DNA of 64,000 nucleotides from Hyphomicrobiales bacterium (GTDB taxonomy: Bacteria > Pseudomonadota > Alphaproteobacteria > Rhizobiales > Beijerinckiaceae): NCBI GenBank assembly GCA_016716745.1, contig JADJVD010000010.1:36466-100465 (forward strand), given 5' to 3'. The position numbers and the translations under genes are program-made. Numbering within the stretch: the stretch's first letter is position 1; the number at the start of each line of letters is the position of its first letter. Shown here piece after piece: positions 35,547 to 45,682 of this stretch. A model generated the notes under the pieces. The model had not been told where the DNA came from. It did not search any database and was given only the letters and a program-made list of their open reading frames with translations.

Positions 35547-36323
35547 TCAGCGCGCCTCGGCCTGCGTCAACAGCTCCTCGGCAAACGCCCGCAGGCGCGC
35601 GGCGTTCTTGCCGAGATCGTGACGGCCGACGCGCGAGGCCGAGCGGATGTCGACCCGCGTCTGTCCGACGAGCGGGCGCAGGCGGATCGCGATGTCGTCC
35701 GGCAGGCCGAGAAACAGCGTGCGGTCGACAGCGTCGATGTGCCCGACGCCGGAGCGCCCGCCCGGCCGCGTCTCCTCGACGATGCGCCAGCGCATCGCCT
35801 GCGCAGCCTTCAGGACGAGCTTGAACGCATCCTCCGGCTCGACGTCGAGCACGATCGGCTCGATGCCCGGATAGAAGCGCCGCTGCGCCTCGCGCATGTC
35901 GGCGGTCGGCTCCGGGCGCGTCGTCCCGGCGCGGGCGGCCTGGGCGCGGGCCGAGCGCGAGAAGGTCGGCGGCTCGACGAGATCGGTCGAGACGTCGGAG
36001 ATCGGCGGCAGGCGCAGCGCGGCGACCGCCAGCCAGAGCGGAAAGGCGAGCAGGCCTGCGCCCATCAGAAAGGCGGCGACCGCCTGCCCCGCGCCGCCGC
36101 GGCCGAGCCGCCATATCGTCGCCAGACCCGCGACCGCCATCAGCATCGCGGCGCCGGCGAGCACGAGCGCAGCGGCGAAGACGGAGAGCGTCGCGCGCGG
36201 CTCGGCGTTCGGCAGATGGCCGATCGCGGCGGCGATGGCCGCCACGGCGAGCGCGAAGACGGCGACGCGCCGACTCCACACGGCGATGCGCGAGACAGGC
36301 TCCTCGATGATGATGCGTCTCAT
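35547..36323 (-). CDS. DUF1499 domain-containing membrane protein
   Basis: A 258-residue protein. Two to four N-terminal membrane helices (VAVFALAVAAIAAAIGHLP and AGQAVAAFLMGAGLLAFPLW among them) are followed by a soluble DUF1499 domain with MRWRIVEETRPGGRSGVGHI and DDIAIRLRPLVGQTRVDIRS. DUF1499 occurs in bacteria and chloroplasts with unknown function. The gene lies 7 nt after the M48 peptidase stop on the same strand, so DUF898, M48 and DUF1499 form one transcription unit. Confidence 0.85.
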   Translation of the reverse strand: MRRIIIEEPVSRIAVWSRRVAVFALAVAAIAAAIGHLPNAEPRATLSVFAAALVLAGAAMLMAVAGLATIWRLGRGGAGQAVAAFLMGAGLLAFPLWLAVAALRLPPISDVSTDLVEPPTFSRSARAQAARAGTTRPEPTADMREAQRRFYPGIEPIVLDVEPEDAFKLVLKAAQAMRWRIVEETRPGGRSGVGHIDAVDRTLFLGLPDDIAIRLRPLVGQTRVDIRSASRVGRHDLGKNAARLRAFAEELLTQAEAR

Positions 36324-36330
36324 CGCGCCG

Positions 36331-37405
36331 TCACGACTTGGCTGTGCAGATCGCCTTCAGCGCCCGCCACTCGTCGTCCGTGAGCAAGGGCGGGGCGGTG
36401 ACGGGCCGGTCGGCGGCGCGCATCGCCTCGAGCCGGTCGGAACTCAGCGGATGGCCGCTCAGCATGTCGAAGGGGCCGCGCTTGCTCTCGCCGGTGATGC
36501 GCGTCAGCAATTCGCCGAGCGGCACGGGCGAGCGGCCGAGCGCCAGCATGGCGTCGATGGCGTGACGGTCGGCGCGCGTCTCGGCGACGCGCGAATAGGA
36601 CGCGCTGGCGAGCGAGCGCGCCGCGGTGAGCACGACGGCCGAGCCCGTCACGTCGCCGAACAGCAGGCCGATCAGGAACGACGTGCCGCCGTTCTGGATG
36701 AGATGGCGCATGCCGTCGCGCTCGGCGACATGGCCGATCTCGTGCGCGACGACGGCGGCGACCTCGTCCGGCGATTTCGATTTCTGGATGAGGCCGTCGA
36801 GCACATAGACCTTGCCGCCCGGCAGCGCGACCGCGTTGGCGGTCGAACTGGCGAGAACCGCCGGCTCGATCGGAAACGGCGTCGCGATGTGTCGGGACAG
36901 CGCGCCCATCAGCTTGTCGAAGGCGGCGCGGCCCTCGGGCGCCGCGCACTCCTTGCCGTCGAAGATCGCCCGCACCTGCCGGTCGACGGCGACGCCGATG
37001 CGCCGCTCGACCGACAGCGGCACAAGCGGGGCGAGGCGGTCGGCGATCAGCGGCACGCCGACGAAGGCGATGAGCAGCAAGGAGGCCGCCGCAGCGAGCG
37101 ACCAGACGACGACGCAGCCGGCGGCCTGCCCTCCGCCCGACGGCGAGCTTGCGGGCGTGCAGGCGCACCTCGTCCGCCAGCGCCGGATCGGCGATCTCGA
37201 TGCGCGCGAGTTCGGGGCCGGCGGCGTTGGCGAGGCGCAACGCGCCCGGCGGCCCGTCCGTCTCGCGCAGATCGTCGTAACGCCAGAGCGCCAGCGGCCG
37301 CTCGCCCTCGACGATGGCGAGGCCGTCCGCCGCCAAGGTCAGGTCGACCTCGCGCCGACGGCTCGACGCGCCGTCGAAGAAGATCGCGCGTCGCGCGGCC
37401 TCCAT
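36331..37405 (-). pseudogene. M48 family metallopeptidase, frameshifted
   Basis: The ATG at 37405 (MEAARRAIFFDGASSRRREV) overlaps the DUF898 stop in a TGATG. About 90 codons later the frame is lost near the GGG complementary to 37136-37138. Removing one G joins HARKLAVG to GGQAAGCVVVWSLAAAASLL and gives one frame of about 357 residues. The second part has the zinc motif HEIGH in AVVAHEIGHVAERDGMRHLI and a later glutamate in RVAETRADRHAIDAM. It is a BepA/HtpX-type membrane-proximal protease with an N-terminal beta-rich domain. Either an extra base was called or the gene is broken. Confidence 0.82.
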
Positions 37406-38730
37406 CACAGGCCTCCGACGTCGAGGCCGTCGGCGAGCCCCTCGCCGAGGGCGTTGGCGGCGTCGCCGCGCTGCGTCACCGCCGCAAGTCCGTCGAGCCC
37501 GACCACCGTCAAAGACGTCGCGATGCGGCTCCAGTAGTCATGCTGAAGATAGACGCGCTGCACGACGCCGACCGCGAGGCCGACCACGAGATAGGCGGCG
37601 ACCATCAGGGCGATGGCCGCATAAGCTGCCGCGCCGCCGGCGCCGCCGCTCAGCACGTTCTCCAGGCTCGATCCTTTCAGCGCGCCGGCAAGGCCCGCGA
37701 CCATCCCGGCGCCGACCGCCATCATGGCGGCGACGAGTCCGAAGACCACCAGACCACCGACGAGCGCCGACTTGACGTAGAGCCCGAGCAACGCGCCGTA
37801 GGACAGCCGACAGGTCAGGCGCGTTTCGCCGAGGCGCGCGCCGTCCGCCCACCAGCGCCATTCGATGGCGCGATAGACGGGAATGACGAAAGGCAGCGCG
37901 AAGAGGGCGAGGCCCGCGAGCGTCATGCCGACGCCGCCAAAAGCCGCGCGGCGCCCCGGCAGCATCGCCGACTGAATGCTCTCGACCGTGCCGATGGCGA
38001 ACGCCGCGACGGCGAACACGAGGATCAGACCGATCCACCAGACCCGCTTGAACAGGGCCCAGCCCCCGCCGACGAAATCGCCGCGCTGATCGCCATAGAG
38101 GCTGTGGCGCATCTTGTAGCGCTCGAGCGAGGCGACGCGCCACGGCCACGCGGCGCCTGCCGTGAGGCCGACCGCGAGCGACCACAGGAAGACGCGGCCG
38201 GCATAGGCCCAGCCCGAGCCGTCCATCCAGAAGCGGACGCCGCGCCAGACCGTGCGCGAGAGCCGGTAGCGGCGGGCGCGGTAGAGCGCGAAATGGCCGA
38301 ACAGATACAGGAAGAAGAACAGCGGCACGCTGGCGAAGGCGCGCAGCCGCTCGGCCTCGACGCCGATGAGGAAATAGACGGCGTAGACCGGCGTCAGGAT
38401 CGCCAGCGCGACGAGGAAGCCGATCAGCAGCTCCTGCGCGCGGCCGGTGTATTCGAGCGCGTCGCCGTCGAGCGAGGTGTGCGACCACAGATGGCGGCGC
38501 ACGTCCGTCGTCAGCCAGAAGCGATAGAAGCCGAAGGTGACGAACTGCAACGCCGCGCCGCGCAGGCACAGGCGAAAGAAGTCGCGACGCCGGTCGGCGA
38601 AGGCGATGCGAGCGGCTTCGCCCTCCTCGAGGCTCCCGTCGGCCCCGGGGACATTCGGGGGCCATCCGTCAGGTGCGCGCGGCGGGGGCGGCGGAGGCGC
38701 GGCGCCCCACGGGCCGGGTTGGTCATTCAT
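37405..38730 (-). CDS. DUF898 family (YjgN-like) membrane protein
   Basis: A 441-residue multi-helix membrane protein. The N-terminal 40 residues are Pro/Gly-rich. Two copies of the DUF898-type pattern follow, each with FGFYRFWLTTDVRRHLWSHT-like helices. The core includes YTGRAQELLIGFLVALAILT and YKMRHSLYGDQRGDFVGGGW. The function is unknown. The start at 38730 (MNDQPGPWG) is chosen because the open frame upstream lacks family likeness. Its stop overlaps the M48 peptidase start, so the two are translationally coupled. Confidence 0.85.
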   Translation of the reverse strand: MNDQPGPWGAAPPPPPPRAPDGWPPNVPGADGSLEEGEAARIAFADRRRDFFRLCLRGAALQFVTFGFYRFWLTTDVRRHLWSHTSLDGDALEYTGRAQELLIGFLVALAILTPVYAVYFLIGVEAERLRAFASVPLFFFLYLFGHFALYRARRYRLSRTVWRGVRFWMDGSGWAYAGRVFLWSLAVGLTAGAAWPWRVASLERYKMRHSLYGDQRGDFVGGGWALFKRVWWIGLILVFAVAAFAIGTVESIQSAMLPGRRAAFGGVGMTLAGLALFALPFVIPVYRAIEWRWWADGARLGETRLTCRLSYGALLGLYVKSALVGGLVVFGLVAAMMAVGAGMVAGLAGALKGSSLENVLSGGAGGAAAYAAIALMVAAYLVVGLAVGVVQRVYLQHDYWSRIATSLTVVGLDGLAAVTQRGDAANALGEGLADGLDVGGL

Positions 38731-38820
38731 GCGTCGGACGATCCTGCGGGCGCTCTCGCGCGCAAGCGTGACGGCGCCGCGGCGATTTGGCAACCTCCGC
38801 GACGCGCGCCGGTTTCCGCC

Positions 38821-40449
<1,629 letters not shown>

Positions 40450-40613
40450 GTGACGCCTCCCGTTTGCGCCGGCCTCTCCGGCGCGCCCCTTCGGCTCGAC
40501 TGTAACTCACGCCGCATGGGAGAAAAGGGGCGCAGGCGTCGCGCCTCCCGCCTCTTGTTGCAGCGCAGCGCCCCGGCCAGTAGGGTCCGGCCGACACACG
40601 CCGTGGGGACGCA

Positions 40614-41144
40614 ATGAGCGCCGACCTGACGCCGGACGCCTTTCGCGTCTGGTTCCGACTGCTTCGGCTCGAGACGAGCATCCGCGGCGCGATGGCCGAC
40701 CGCCTGCGCGAGATCGGCCTGTCCGTCCCGCAATGCGACGTGCTGACCACGCTGACCGAGCAGGAGGGCGTCAGCCAGCAGGATCTCGCCGAGCGCCTGT
40801 ATGTGACCAAGGGCAACATTTCCGGCCTCGTCGACCGGCTGGCCGCCGCAGGCCTCGTCGAGCGGCGCACGCTGCCGAACGACCGGCGCTCGCACTCGAT
40901 CTATCTGACGCCCGAGGGCCGCAACGCGGCCGAAGCGGGCATCTCGTTGCAACGCGCCTTTGTCGACGCCACGCTCGGTCAGCTCACGGGCGACGATCTG
41001 CGCGCTTTCGAAACTCAGCTCCTGAAGGCGCGCGACCTCGTCCGCGTCGCCAAGGCGAAAGCCGCGCCGGGCGGGGCCGGTCAGAAGGCGGCGCGCAAAC
41101 GGTCGACGAGGGCCGGCAAGGCGCCGATATCCTCGATGACATGA
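40614..41144 (+). CDS. MarR family transcriptional regulator
   Basis: A 176-residue winged-helix regulator. The recognition segment is QQDLAERLYVTKGNISGLVD, followed by the wing RRTLPNDRRSHSIYLTPEGR. It is divergent from the acyl-CoA ligase, the usual arrangement for MarR repressors that respond to CoA thioesters or aromatic acids. The C-terminal ~25 residues (Lys/Arg/Ala-rich) are coded in DNA that also encodes the end of the convergent HAD gene, a 64-nt overlap. This tail is longer than in most MarR proteins. Confidence 0.88.
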   Translation: MSADLTPDAFRVWFRLLRLETSIRGAMADRLREIGLSVPQCDVLTTLTEQEGVSQQDLAERLYVTKGNISGLVDRLAAAGLVERRTLPNDRRSHSIYLTPEGRNAAEAGISLQRAFVDATLGQLTGDDLRAFETQLLKARDLVRVAKAKAAPGGAGQKAARKRSTRAGKAPISSMT

Positions 41145-41793
41145 TCGGCGAAGGGCGCAAGCTCCTCGCGCCCCGCCGGCCCCGACAGAACCGCGACGGC
41201 GAGGGCGCCGGCGGCGCGCGCGGCGTGCATGTCGTGCGTCGAATCGCCGACCAGCGCGACGCGGCGCGGCGCTGCGTCGACAGCGCGGGCGAAGGCCAGC
41301 ACCATGCCGGGCCCCGGTTTCTCGCCAAAGCCGGAATCGTAGCCGGCGACGAAGCCGAACCGCGCCGAAAGTCCGAGAATGCCGACCTGATCGCGCGCCG
41401 GGCGTTCGGCGTCGTTGGTGGCGACGCCGAGGCGGAGGCCGCGCGCCTGCAAGGCGTCGCATACCCTGGCCGGATCGCCGATCGGCGTCAGCGTCGTGCG
41501 CACCGCCTCGCCGAGCGCCACATCCATCTCCCGCTTGACCGCCTCGACGTCGGCGCGGCCGAGCGCCTGCGCGCAGAGCGGCCCGTAGCTGTCGCTCGAG
41601 CCGCCGACGAAGGGCGAGGTCGGCGCGAAGCGCGCCGCGTCGAGATCGAACGCCATCGCCTCGGCGAGGCGGGCGAGAGCGGCGTCGTCGCCGCCCGCAA
41701 GGCGCGCGAAGGCGATGCGCGCGGCCGGCCCCAGCTCTTCTGGAAGTCGATCAGCGTGCCGTCCTTGTCGAAGAGAATCGCGTCGAGTGGCAT
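41081..41793 (-). pseudogene. HAD family phosphatase (Gph-like), frameshifted
   Basis: The ATG at 41793 begins MPLDAILFDKDGTLIDFQKS with the HAD motif 1 nucleophile DKDGT. The frame is lost after SWG. The adjacent frame then reads PAARIAFARLAGGDDAALAR and continues through LRLGVATNDAERPARDQVGI (motif 2), EKPGPGM (motif 3 lysine) and RVALVGDSTHDMHAARAAG (motif 4). Adding one base at the GG 41727-41728 makes a single frame of about 237 residues, normal for phosphoglycolate phosphatase-like HADs. Its 3' end overlaps the MarR gene by 64 nt. Confidence 0.82.
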
Positions 41794-41812
41794 GATCCCG
41801 ATCCTAGTCGGA

Positions 41813-41857
41813 TTTCGACTGCGCGCCATTCGACTGCGCGCCATTCGACTGCGCGCC
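41813..41857. repeat. Three tandem 15-bp copies between the HAD and EamA genes
   Basis: The unit WTTCGACTGCGCGCC is repeated three times without spacing (41813-41827, 41828-41842, 41843-41857). The first copy starts TTT and the other two ATT. It lies 20 nt upstream of the HAD start and 67 nt upstream of the EamA start. It may be slippage or an iterated operator. No other copy was seen. Confidence 0.8.
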
Positions 41858-41923
41858 ATGCGGCGGCGCACGTAGGCGGGCGGCGCAAAATCGGCTAGGA
41901 GAGGCGCCTTCGCAGGAGCCGCC

Positions 41924-42814
41924 GTGACGCCGGGTTCTTCCGCGCCGCCGGGGCGCCTGTTTCTCGTCAGCCATCTGGCCGTCGTCGCGGCGATGTGGGG
42001 CAGCTCCTTCATCGTCATGAAACTGATGGCGGCGGAGCTGCCGCCCTTCGTCATCGCCAGCCTGCGCGGGCTGGTCGCGGCGGCGACGCTCGCCCTGTTC
42101 TTTCTGGCGACCGGCCGCTCGTTGCGGATGCGACGCGGCGAGACGCTTCCCTTTCTGGCGATGGGGATGCTGCATGGCTGGCTGCCGAACGCGCTGACCG
42201 TTTACGCCGTCGCCGGCCTCGGCGCCGGGCTGGCGGCGATCTTCGCGACGACGACGCCGCTCGTCACCGCCGTTCTGACCCAACTCCTGCTGCCGTCGGA
42301 CAGGCTGACGGGGCGGCAGGGCGTCGGCCTGCTGGCAGGCTTCGCGGGCGTCGGCGTTCTGATCGGCCCGGACGCGCTGATGCGCTCGGACGTGGCGCTT
42401 TGGCCGGCTCTGGCGATGATCCTGACAGCCGTGTCCTACGCCATCGGCAATGTCTATGTCCGCACGCTGCCGGCGATTCCGGCGGAGCGGCTGGCGATCG
42501 GCCAACAGGCGACCGCAGGCCTCACCGCGCTGGCGCTGGCGCTCGCCTTCGAACCGTGGTCGGCCTGGACGCCCGTTCCCGGCCACTGGGTCAACGCCGT
42601 GCTGCTCGGCGCGGTGTTCAGCGCCCTGCCCTTCACGCTGTTCATGTCGCTGATCCAGCGGGCCGGGCCGGTGCGCGCGACGCTGGTCGGCTATCTCGTG
42701 CCGCTGGTGGCCGCGCTGCTCGCCGTCGGCTTCTTCGGCGAGACGCTGGCGATGCGCCACATCGTCGGCGGCGCCATCGTGATGGCCGGCGTCGCGCTGG
42801 CGACGCGGCGCTAA
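41924..42814 (+). CDS. EamA/DMT family transporter
   Basis: A 296-residue membrane protein with ten predicted helices in two EamA repeats. The first repeat begins LAVVAAMWGSSFIVMKLMAA. The second includes AMILTAVSYAIGNVYVRTL and ends with GFFGETLAMRHIVGGAIVMAG. This family exports or exchanges amino acids, metabolites or drugs, and the substrate is not predictable. It uses a GTG start (41924). It is divergent from the HAD gene and convergent with the amidase gene, 3 nt apart. Confidence 0.88.
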   Translation: MTPGSSAPPGRLFLVSHLAVVAAMWGSSFIVMKLMAAELPPFVIASLRGLVAAATLALFFLATGRSLRMRRGETLPFLAMGMLHGWLPNALTVYAVAGLGAGLAAIFATTTPLVTAVLTQLLLPSDRLTGRQGVGLLAGFAGVGVLIGPDALMRSDVALWPALAMILTAVSYAIGNVYVRTLPAIPAERLAIGQQATAGLTALALALAFEPWSAWTPVPGHWVNAVLLGAVFSALPFTLFMSLIQRAGPVRATLVGYLVPLVAALLAVGFFGETLAMRHIVGGAIVMAGVALATRR

Positions 42815-42817
42815 GGC

Positions 42818-44242
42818 TCACGCCGCCGGCGCGCGCGGGTCGATCGGGCGCAGCGTGTTCAGGTCGAGTACGTCCTCGAGCAGCTTCGCGCCGGCGAGGG
42901 CGCGCGCGTCGCAGTTTGCGGGCGCCACAACCTGCAAACCGACCGGCAGGCCGTCGCCGGTGAAGCCCGCCGGAACGGACACCGAGGCGCCCGAAATCAG
43001 CGTGATCGCGTAGACGATGGCGAGCCACTCGACATAGTTGTCGAAGACATGGCCCTCGACCGCCTTCACATACCGCTCCTCGACCGGGAAGGGCGGCACG
43101 ATGGTCGTCGGGCAAAGCAGGAGATCGTAGGTCTCGAAGAAGGCGAGCGCGCGGTTGCTCATCACAGTGCGCTGATGCTCGGCCCTGACGATGTCGTCGG
43201 CAGTGAGCGCCAGGCCCTTCTCGATATTCCAGATCACTTCGGGCTTGAGCTTGTCGCGATGGTTGCGCAGCAGCGTCGACAGCGAGGTGGCGAAGGAGAG
43301 CGCGCGCAGCGTCTGGAACGCCTCATGCGCCTCGCGCAGATCGGGATGGGCCTCCTCGACGATCACACCCGCCTCGGCCAGACGATGCGCGGCGCGGCGC
43401 GTGATCTCGACGACGCGGCGATCCACCGGCGTGACGCCGAGATCGGGCGAATAGGCGACGCGTTTCGGCCTCCAGCCCGCGCGCGTCGCGGCGAGAAAGC
43501 TCGTCGCCGGGCGCGGCTTCGACAAGGGGTCCGTCGCCTCCTCGCCGCACATCGCATCGAGCAGCAGCGCGCAATCCTCCACCGTGCGCGCCATTGGGCC
43601 CTGCACGCCGAGCGTCGCATCCACCTTCACCGTCAACGAATGGGCGACGCGGCCGGGCGTCGGCCGCATGCCGACAATGCCGCAGAAGCTCGCGGGATTG
43701 CGCAGCGAGCCGCCCATGTCGGAGCCATGCGCGAGCCAGGCCATGCCGGTTGCGAGCGAGACCGCCGCGCCGCCCGAGGAGCCGGCCGCCGACAGCGCCG
43801 TGTTCCACGGATTGCGCGTCGCGCCGAACACCTCGTTGAAGGTGTTGGCGCCGGCGCCGAATTCCGGCGTGTTCGACTTGGCGTAGATCAGCGCGCCCTC
43901 GGCCTCCAGATGCGTGACCAGCACGTCGGAGATCTTCGGCACGACGTCGGCGAAGATCGGCGAGCCCATGGTGGAGCGCATGCCGGCGACGTTGGTCAGA
44001 TCCTTGATCGGCACCGGCATGCCGGCGAGCAGGCCGCGCTCGGCGACGGGCTTGCGCAGCAACGCCCGGGCGGCCGCGCGGGCGCGCTCGAAATCACGCG
44101 TCGGCAAAGCGTTGACCGCGCCGTCGACCTGCGCGCAACGCTGCTCCAACGCGTCGAGGAGATCGAGCGGAGAGACGTCGCCCGCTTTCAAGAGGCGCAC
44201 GATCTCGTTGGCGCTCATAGCGATAAGTTGCGCTTCGGCCAT
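42818..44242 (-). CDS. Amidase (AS family, GatA-like)
   Basis: A 474-residue amidase-signature enzyme. The Ser-cisSer-Lys triad is visible: lysine in MPVPIKDLTNVAGM, cis-serine in AAGSSGGAAVSLATGMAWL and nucleophile serine in GSDMGGSLRNPASFCGIVG. Family members hydrolyse aryl, alkyl or peptide amides. Lack of neighbouring gatB/gatC argues against tRNA amidotransferase. The start at 44242 (MAEAQLIAMSANEIVRLLKA) is chosen, and the open frame upstream has no family likeness. It is bordered upstream by a ~390-nt gap. Confidence 0.9.
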   Translation of the reverse strand: MAEAQLIAMSANEIVRLLKAGDVSPLDLLDALEQRCAQVDGAVNALPTRDFERARAAARALLRKPVAERGLLAGMPVPIKDLTNVAGMRSTMGSPIFADVVPKISDVLVTHLEAEGALIYAKSNTPEFGAGANTFNEVFGATRNPWNTALSAAGSSGGAAVSLATGMAWLAHGSDMGGSLRNPASFCGIVGMRPTPGRVAHSLTVKVDATLGVQGPMARTVEDCALLLDAMCGEEATDPLSKPRPATSFLAATRAGWRPKRVAYSPDLGVTPVDRRVVEITRRAAHRLAEAGVIVEEAHPDLREAHEAFQTLRALSFATSLSTLLRNHRDKLKPEVIWNIEKGLALTADDIVRAEHQRTVMSNRALAFFETYDLLLCPTTIVPPFPVEERYVKAVEGHVFDNYVEWLAIVYAITLISGASVSVPAGFTGDGLPVGLQVVAPANCDARALAGAKLLEDVLDLNTLRPIDPRAPAA

Positions 44243-44602
44243 TCGTCCCTCTCCCCCGCACTGACGCGCCCGACTTGACTTGTCGGCGGCGACGATATGC
44301 GATCGCGGCGCCGCGACAAGTGCGCGCCAGGGAGTGGACGGTATGCGCGCCTCGCGGCCCGACGACGCCGGCGTGATCCGACGGCTCGAAGAGTCCCTGC
44401 TCGCACCCGGCGCGGCGACGGATCGCGGCGGACATTGCGCGCCTCGATCTGGCGCCGCGAGGGCGAGCGCCGGCGCCTGACCCTCCATCAGGGAACGCCG
44501 GCGGCCGATTGACCGGCGCCCTGGCGAGCGTGCGCCCAATCGACCTGTCCACAGAATTCCCGGGCCCTGAACTTGCGCGCGGCGAGGCGAAGCTCCTAAT
44601 AC
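44243..44602. other. Non-coding gap between the amidase and the glycine-zipper gene
   Basis: The gap runs about 393 nt to the next start at 44636. Open frames exist on both strands but are Arg-rich shadows with no family likeness. It must contain the amidase promoter on the minus strand and a promoter for the gene at 44636. Apart from the palindrome at 44603-44617 I see no structured element. Confidence 0.5.
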
Positions 44603-44617
44603 GAACGTAGAATGTTC
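44603..44617 (+). promoter_or_regulatory. Palindrome GAAC-N7-GTTC upstream of the glycine-zipper gene
   Basis: GAACGTAGAATGTTC ends 18 nt before the ATG at 44636, with AAAGGA as ribosome site between. The arms GAAC/GTTC are an inverted repeat and inner T/A positions also match. It may be an operator or overlap a -10 element. The usual alphaproteobacterial LexA box is a direct GTTC-N7-GTTC repeat, so this is not a standard one. Confidence 0.4.
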
Positions 44618-44635
44618 TTTTAAAGGATTTCGCAC

Positions 44636-44933
44636 ATGGCAATCGAAGCAATCCTCGCCCAGCTCGTGGGCGGCGCAATGGGCGGCGCGGCCGGCGGGCG
44701 CGGCGCTGAAGGACTCCAGCCTCGGCGGAATCGGGAATCTGATCGCGGGCGCCGTCGGCGGCGTCGGCGGCGGCTCCCTGCTCGGGCCGTTGCTCGGCCT
44801 CGGCGCGGGCGCGGCTGCGGGCGGGTTCGACATCGGCGCGATGGCCGCGCAGCTCGTCGGCGGCGGCGTCGCCGGCGCGATCGTTCAGGTCGTGGTCGGA
44901 CTGATCAAGAACAAGCTCGTCGCCAAGACCTGA
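44636..44933 (+). pseudogene. Small glycine-zipper membrane protein, frameshifted
   Basis: It starts MAIEAILAQLVGGAMGGAAG, with an excellent AAAGGA ribosome site. Removing one G from the GGG at 44696-44698 lets the frame continue as AALKDSSLGGIGNLIAGAVG, then GLGAGAAAGGFDIGAMAAQL, ending VVVGLIKNKLVAKT at 44931, about 98 residues. It is made of two GxxxG-rich halves typical of small glycine-zipper membrane proteins common in proteobacteria. These are often mislabelled and have no proven function. Without the correction, the frame runs on as Arg-rich nonsense. Confidence 0.75.
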
Positions 44934-44998
44934 CGCGCGAGCGCGATTTCGCCGCGGCCTTCATCCGGCCGCGGCGGAGCCGGTGTTTGCGGCCCGAC

Positions 44999-45631
44999 TC
45001 ACGCCTTCGCCAGCGCGGCGCATTCGGCGTGGCGGAAGCAGCCGACGAGATGATCGTTGACGAGGCCCATCGCCTGCATCGCCGCATAGACGATGGTGGG
45101 GCCGACGAAATTGAAGCCGCGCGCCTTCAAATCCTTCGACAGCCTGCGCGACACATCCGTCTCCGCCGGCACATCCGCCGTCGTGCGGAACCGGTTCTGG
45201 ATCGGCGCGCCGTCGACGAAATCCCAGAGATAGGCGGAAAAGCCCTGTTTCGCCTCAATGTCGAGCCAGACTTGCGCGGATTTCACCGTCGAGACGATCT
45301 TGGCGCGATTGCGCACGATGCCTGAGTCGGCCATCAGGCTTTCGATCTTGCGCGCGTCGTAGCGGGCGACGAGCGCCGGCTGAAATCCGTCGAAGGCGCG
45401 ACGAAACGCCTCGCGCTTGCGCAGGATCGTGATCCACGACAGGCCGGCCTGAAAGCCGTCGAGAATGAGTTTCTCGAACAGCGCGCGGGAATCGCGCTCC
45501 GGCACGCCCCACTCGGTGTCGTGATAGGCCACATAGAGCGGATCGACGCCCGGCCAGGGGCAGCGCATCTTTCCGTCCGCTCCGCGCAGCGGGCCGCGCG
45601 AAGGCCGCGCCTGATTGCCATCGTCCGTCAT
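44999..45631 (-). CDS. tag: DNA-3-methyladenine glycosylase I
   Basis: A 210-residue Tag-type base-excision repair enzyme that removes 3-methyladenine from alkylated DNA. Family landmarks: MRCPWPGVDPLYVAYHDTEW, then DGFQAGLSWITILRKREAFR, and the C-terminal Zn-binding HLVGCFRHAEC. The zinc ligands (Cys and His near both ends) are present. It starts at the ATG at 45631, with the open frame upstream unrelated. Tag genes are usually constitutive. It is divergent from a DUF6891 gene. Confidence 0.93.
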   Translation of the reverse strand: MTDDGNQARPSRGPLRGADGKMRCPWPGVDPLYVAYHDTEWGVPERDSRALFEKLILDGFQAGLSWITILRKREAFRRAFDGFQPALVARYDARKIESLMADSGIVRNRAKIVSTVKSAQVWLDIEAKQGFSAYLWDFVDGAPIQNRFRTTADVPAETDVSRRLSKDLKARGFNFVGPTIVYAAMQAMGLVNDHLVGCFRHAECAALAKA

Positions 45632-45682
45632 GCGGGGCAGCATAGCGGCATCCGCCGTTCTCGCCCATATCGAGCGTGTGAA

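Noticed and set aside
44603..44617. LexA box
   Set aside because: The alphaproteobacterial LexA box is a direct GTTC-N7-GTTC repeat, whereas this is an inverted GAAC-N7-GTTC. No SOS gene is adjacent.
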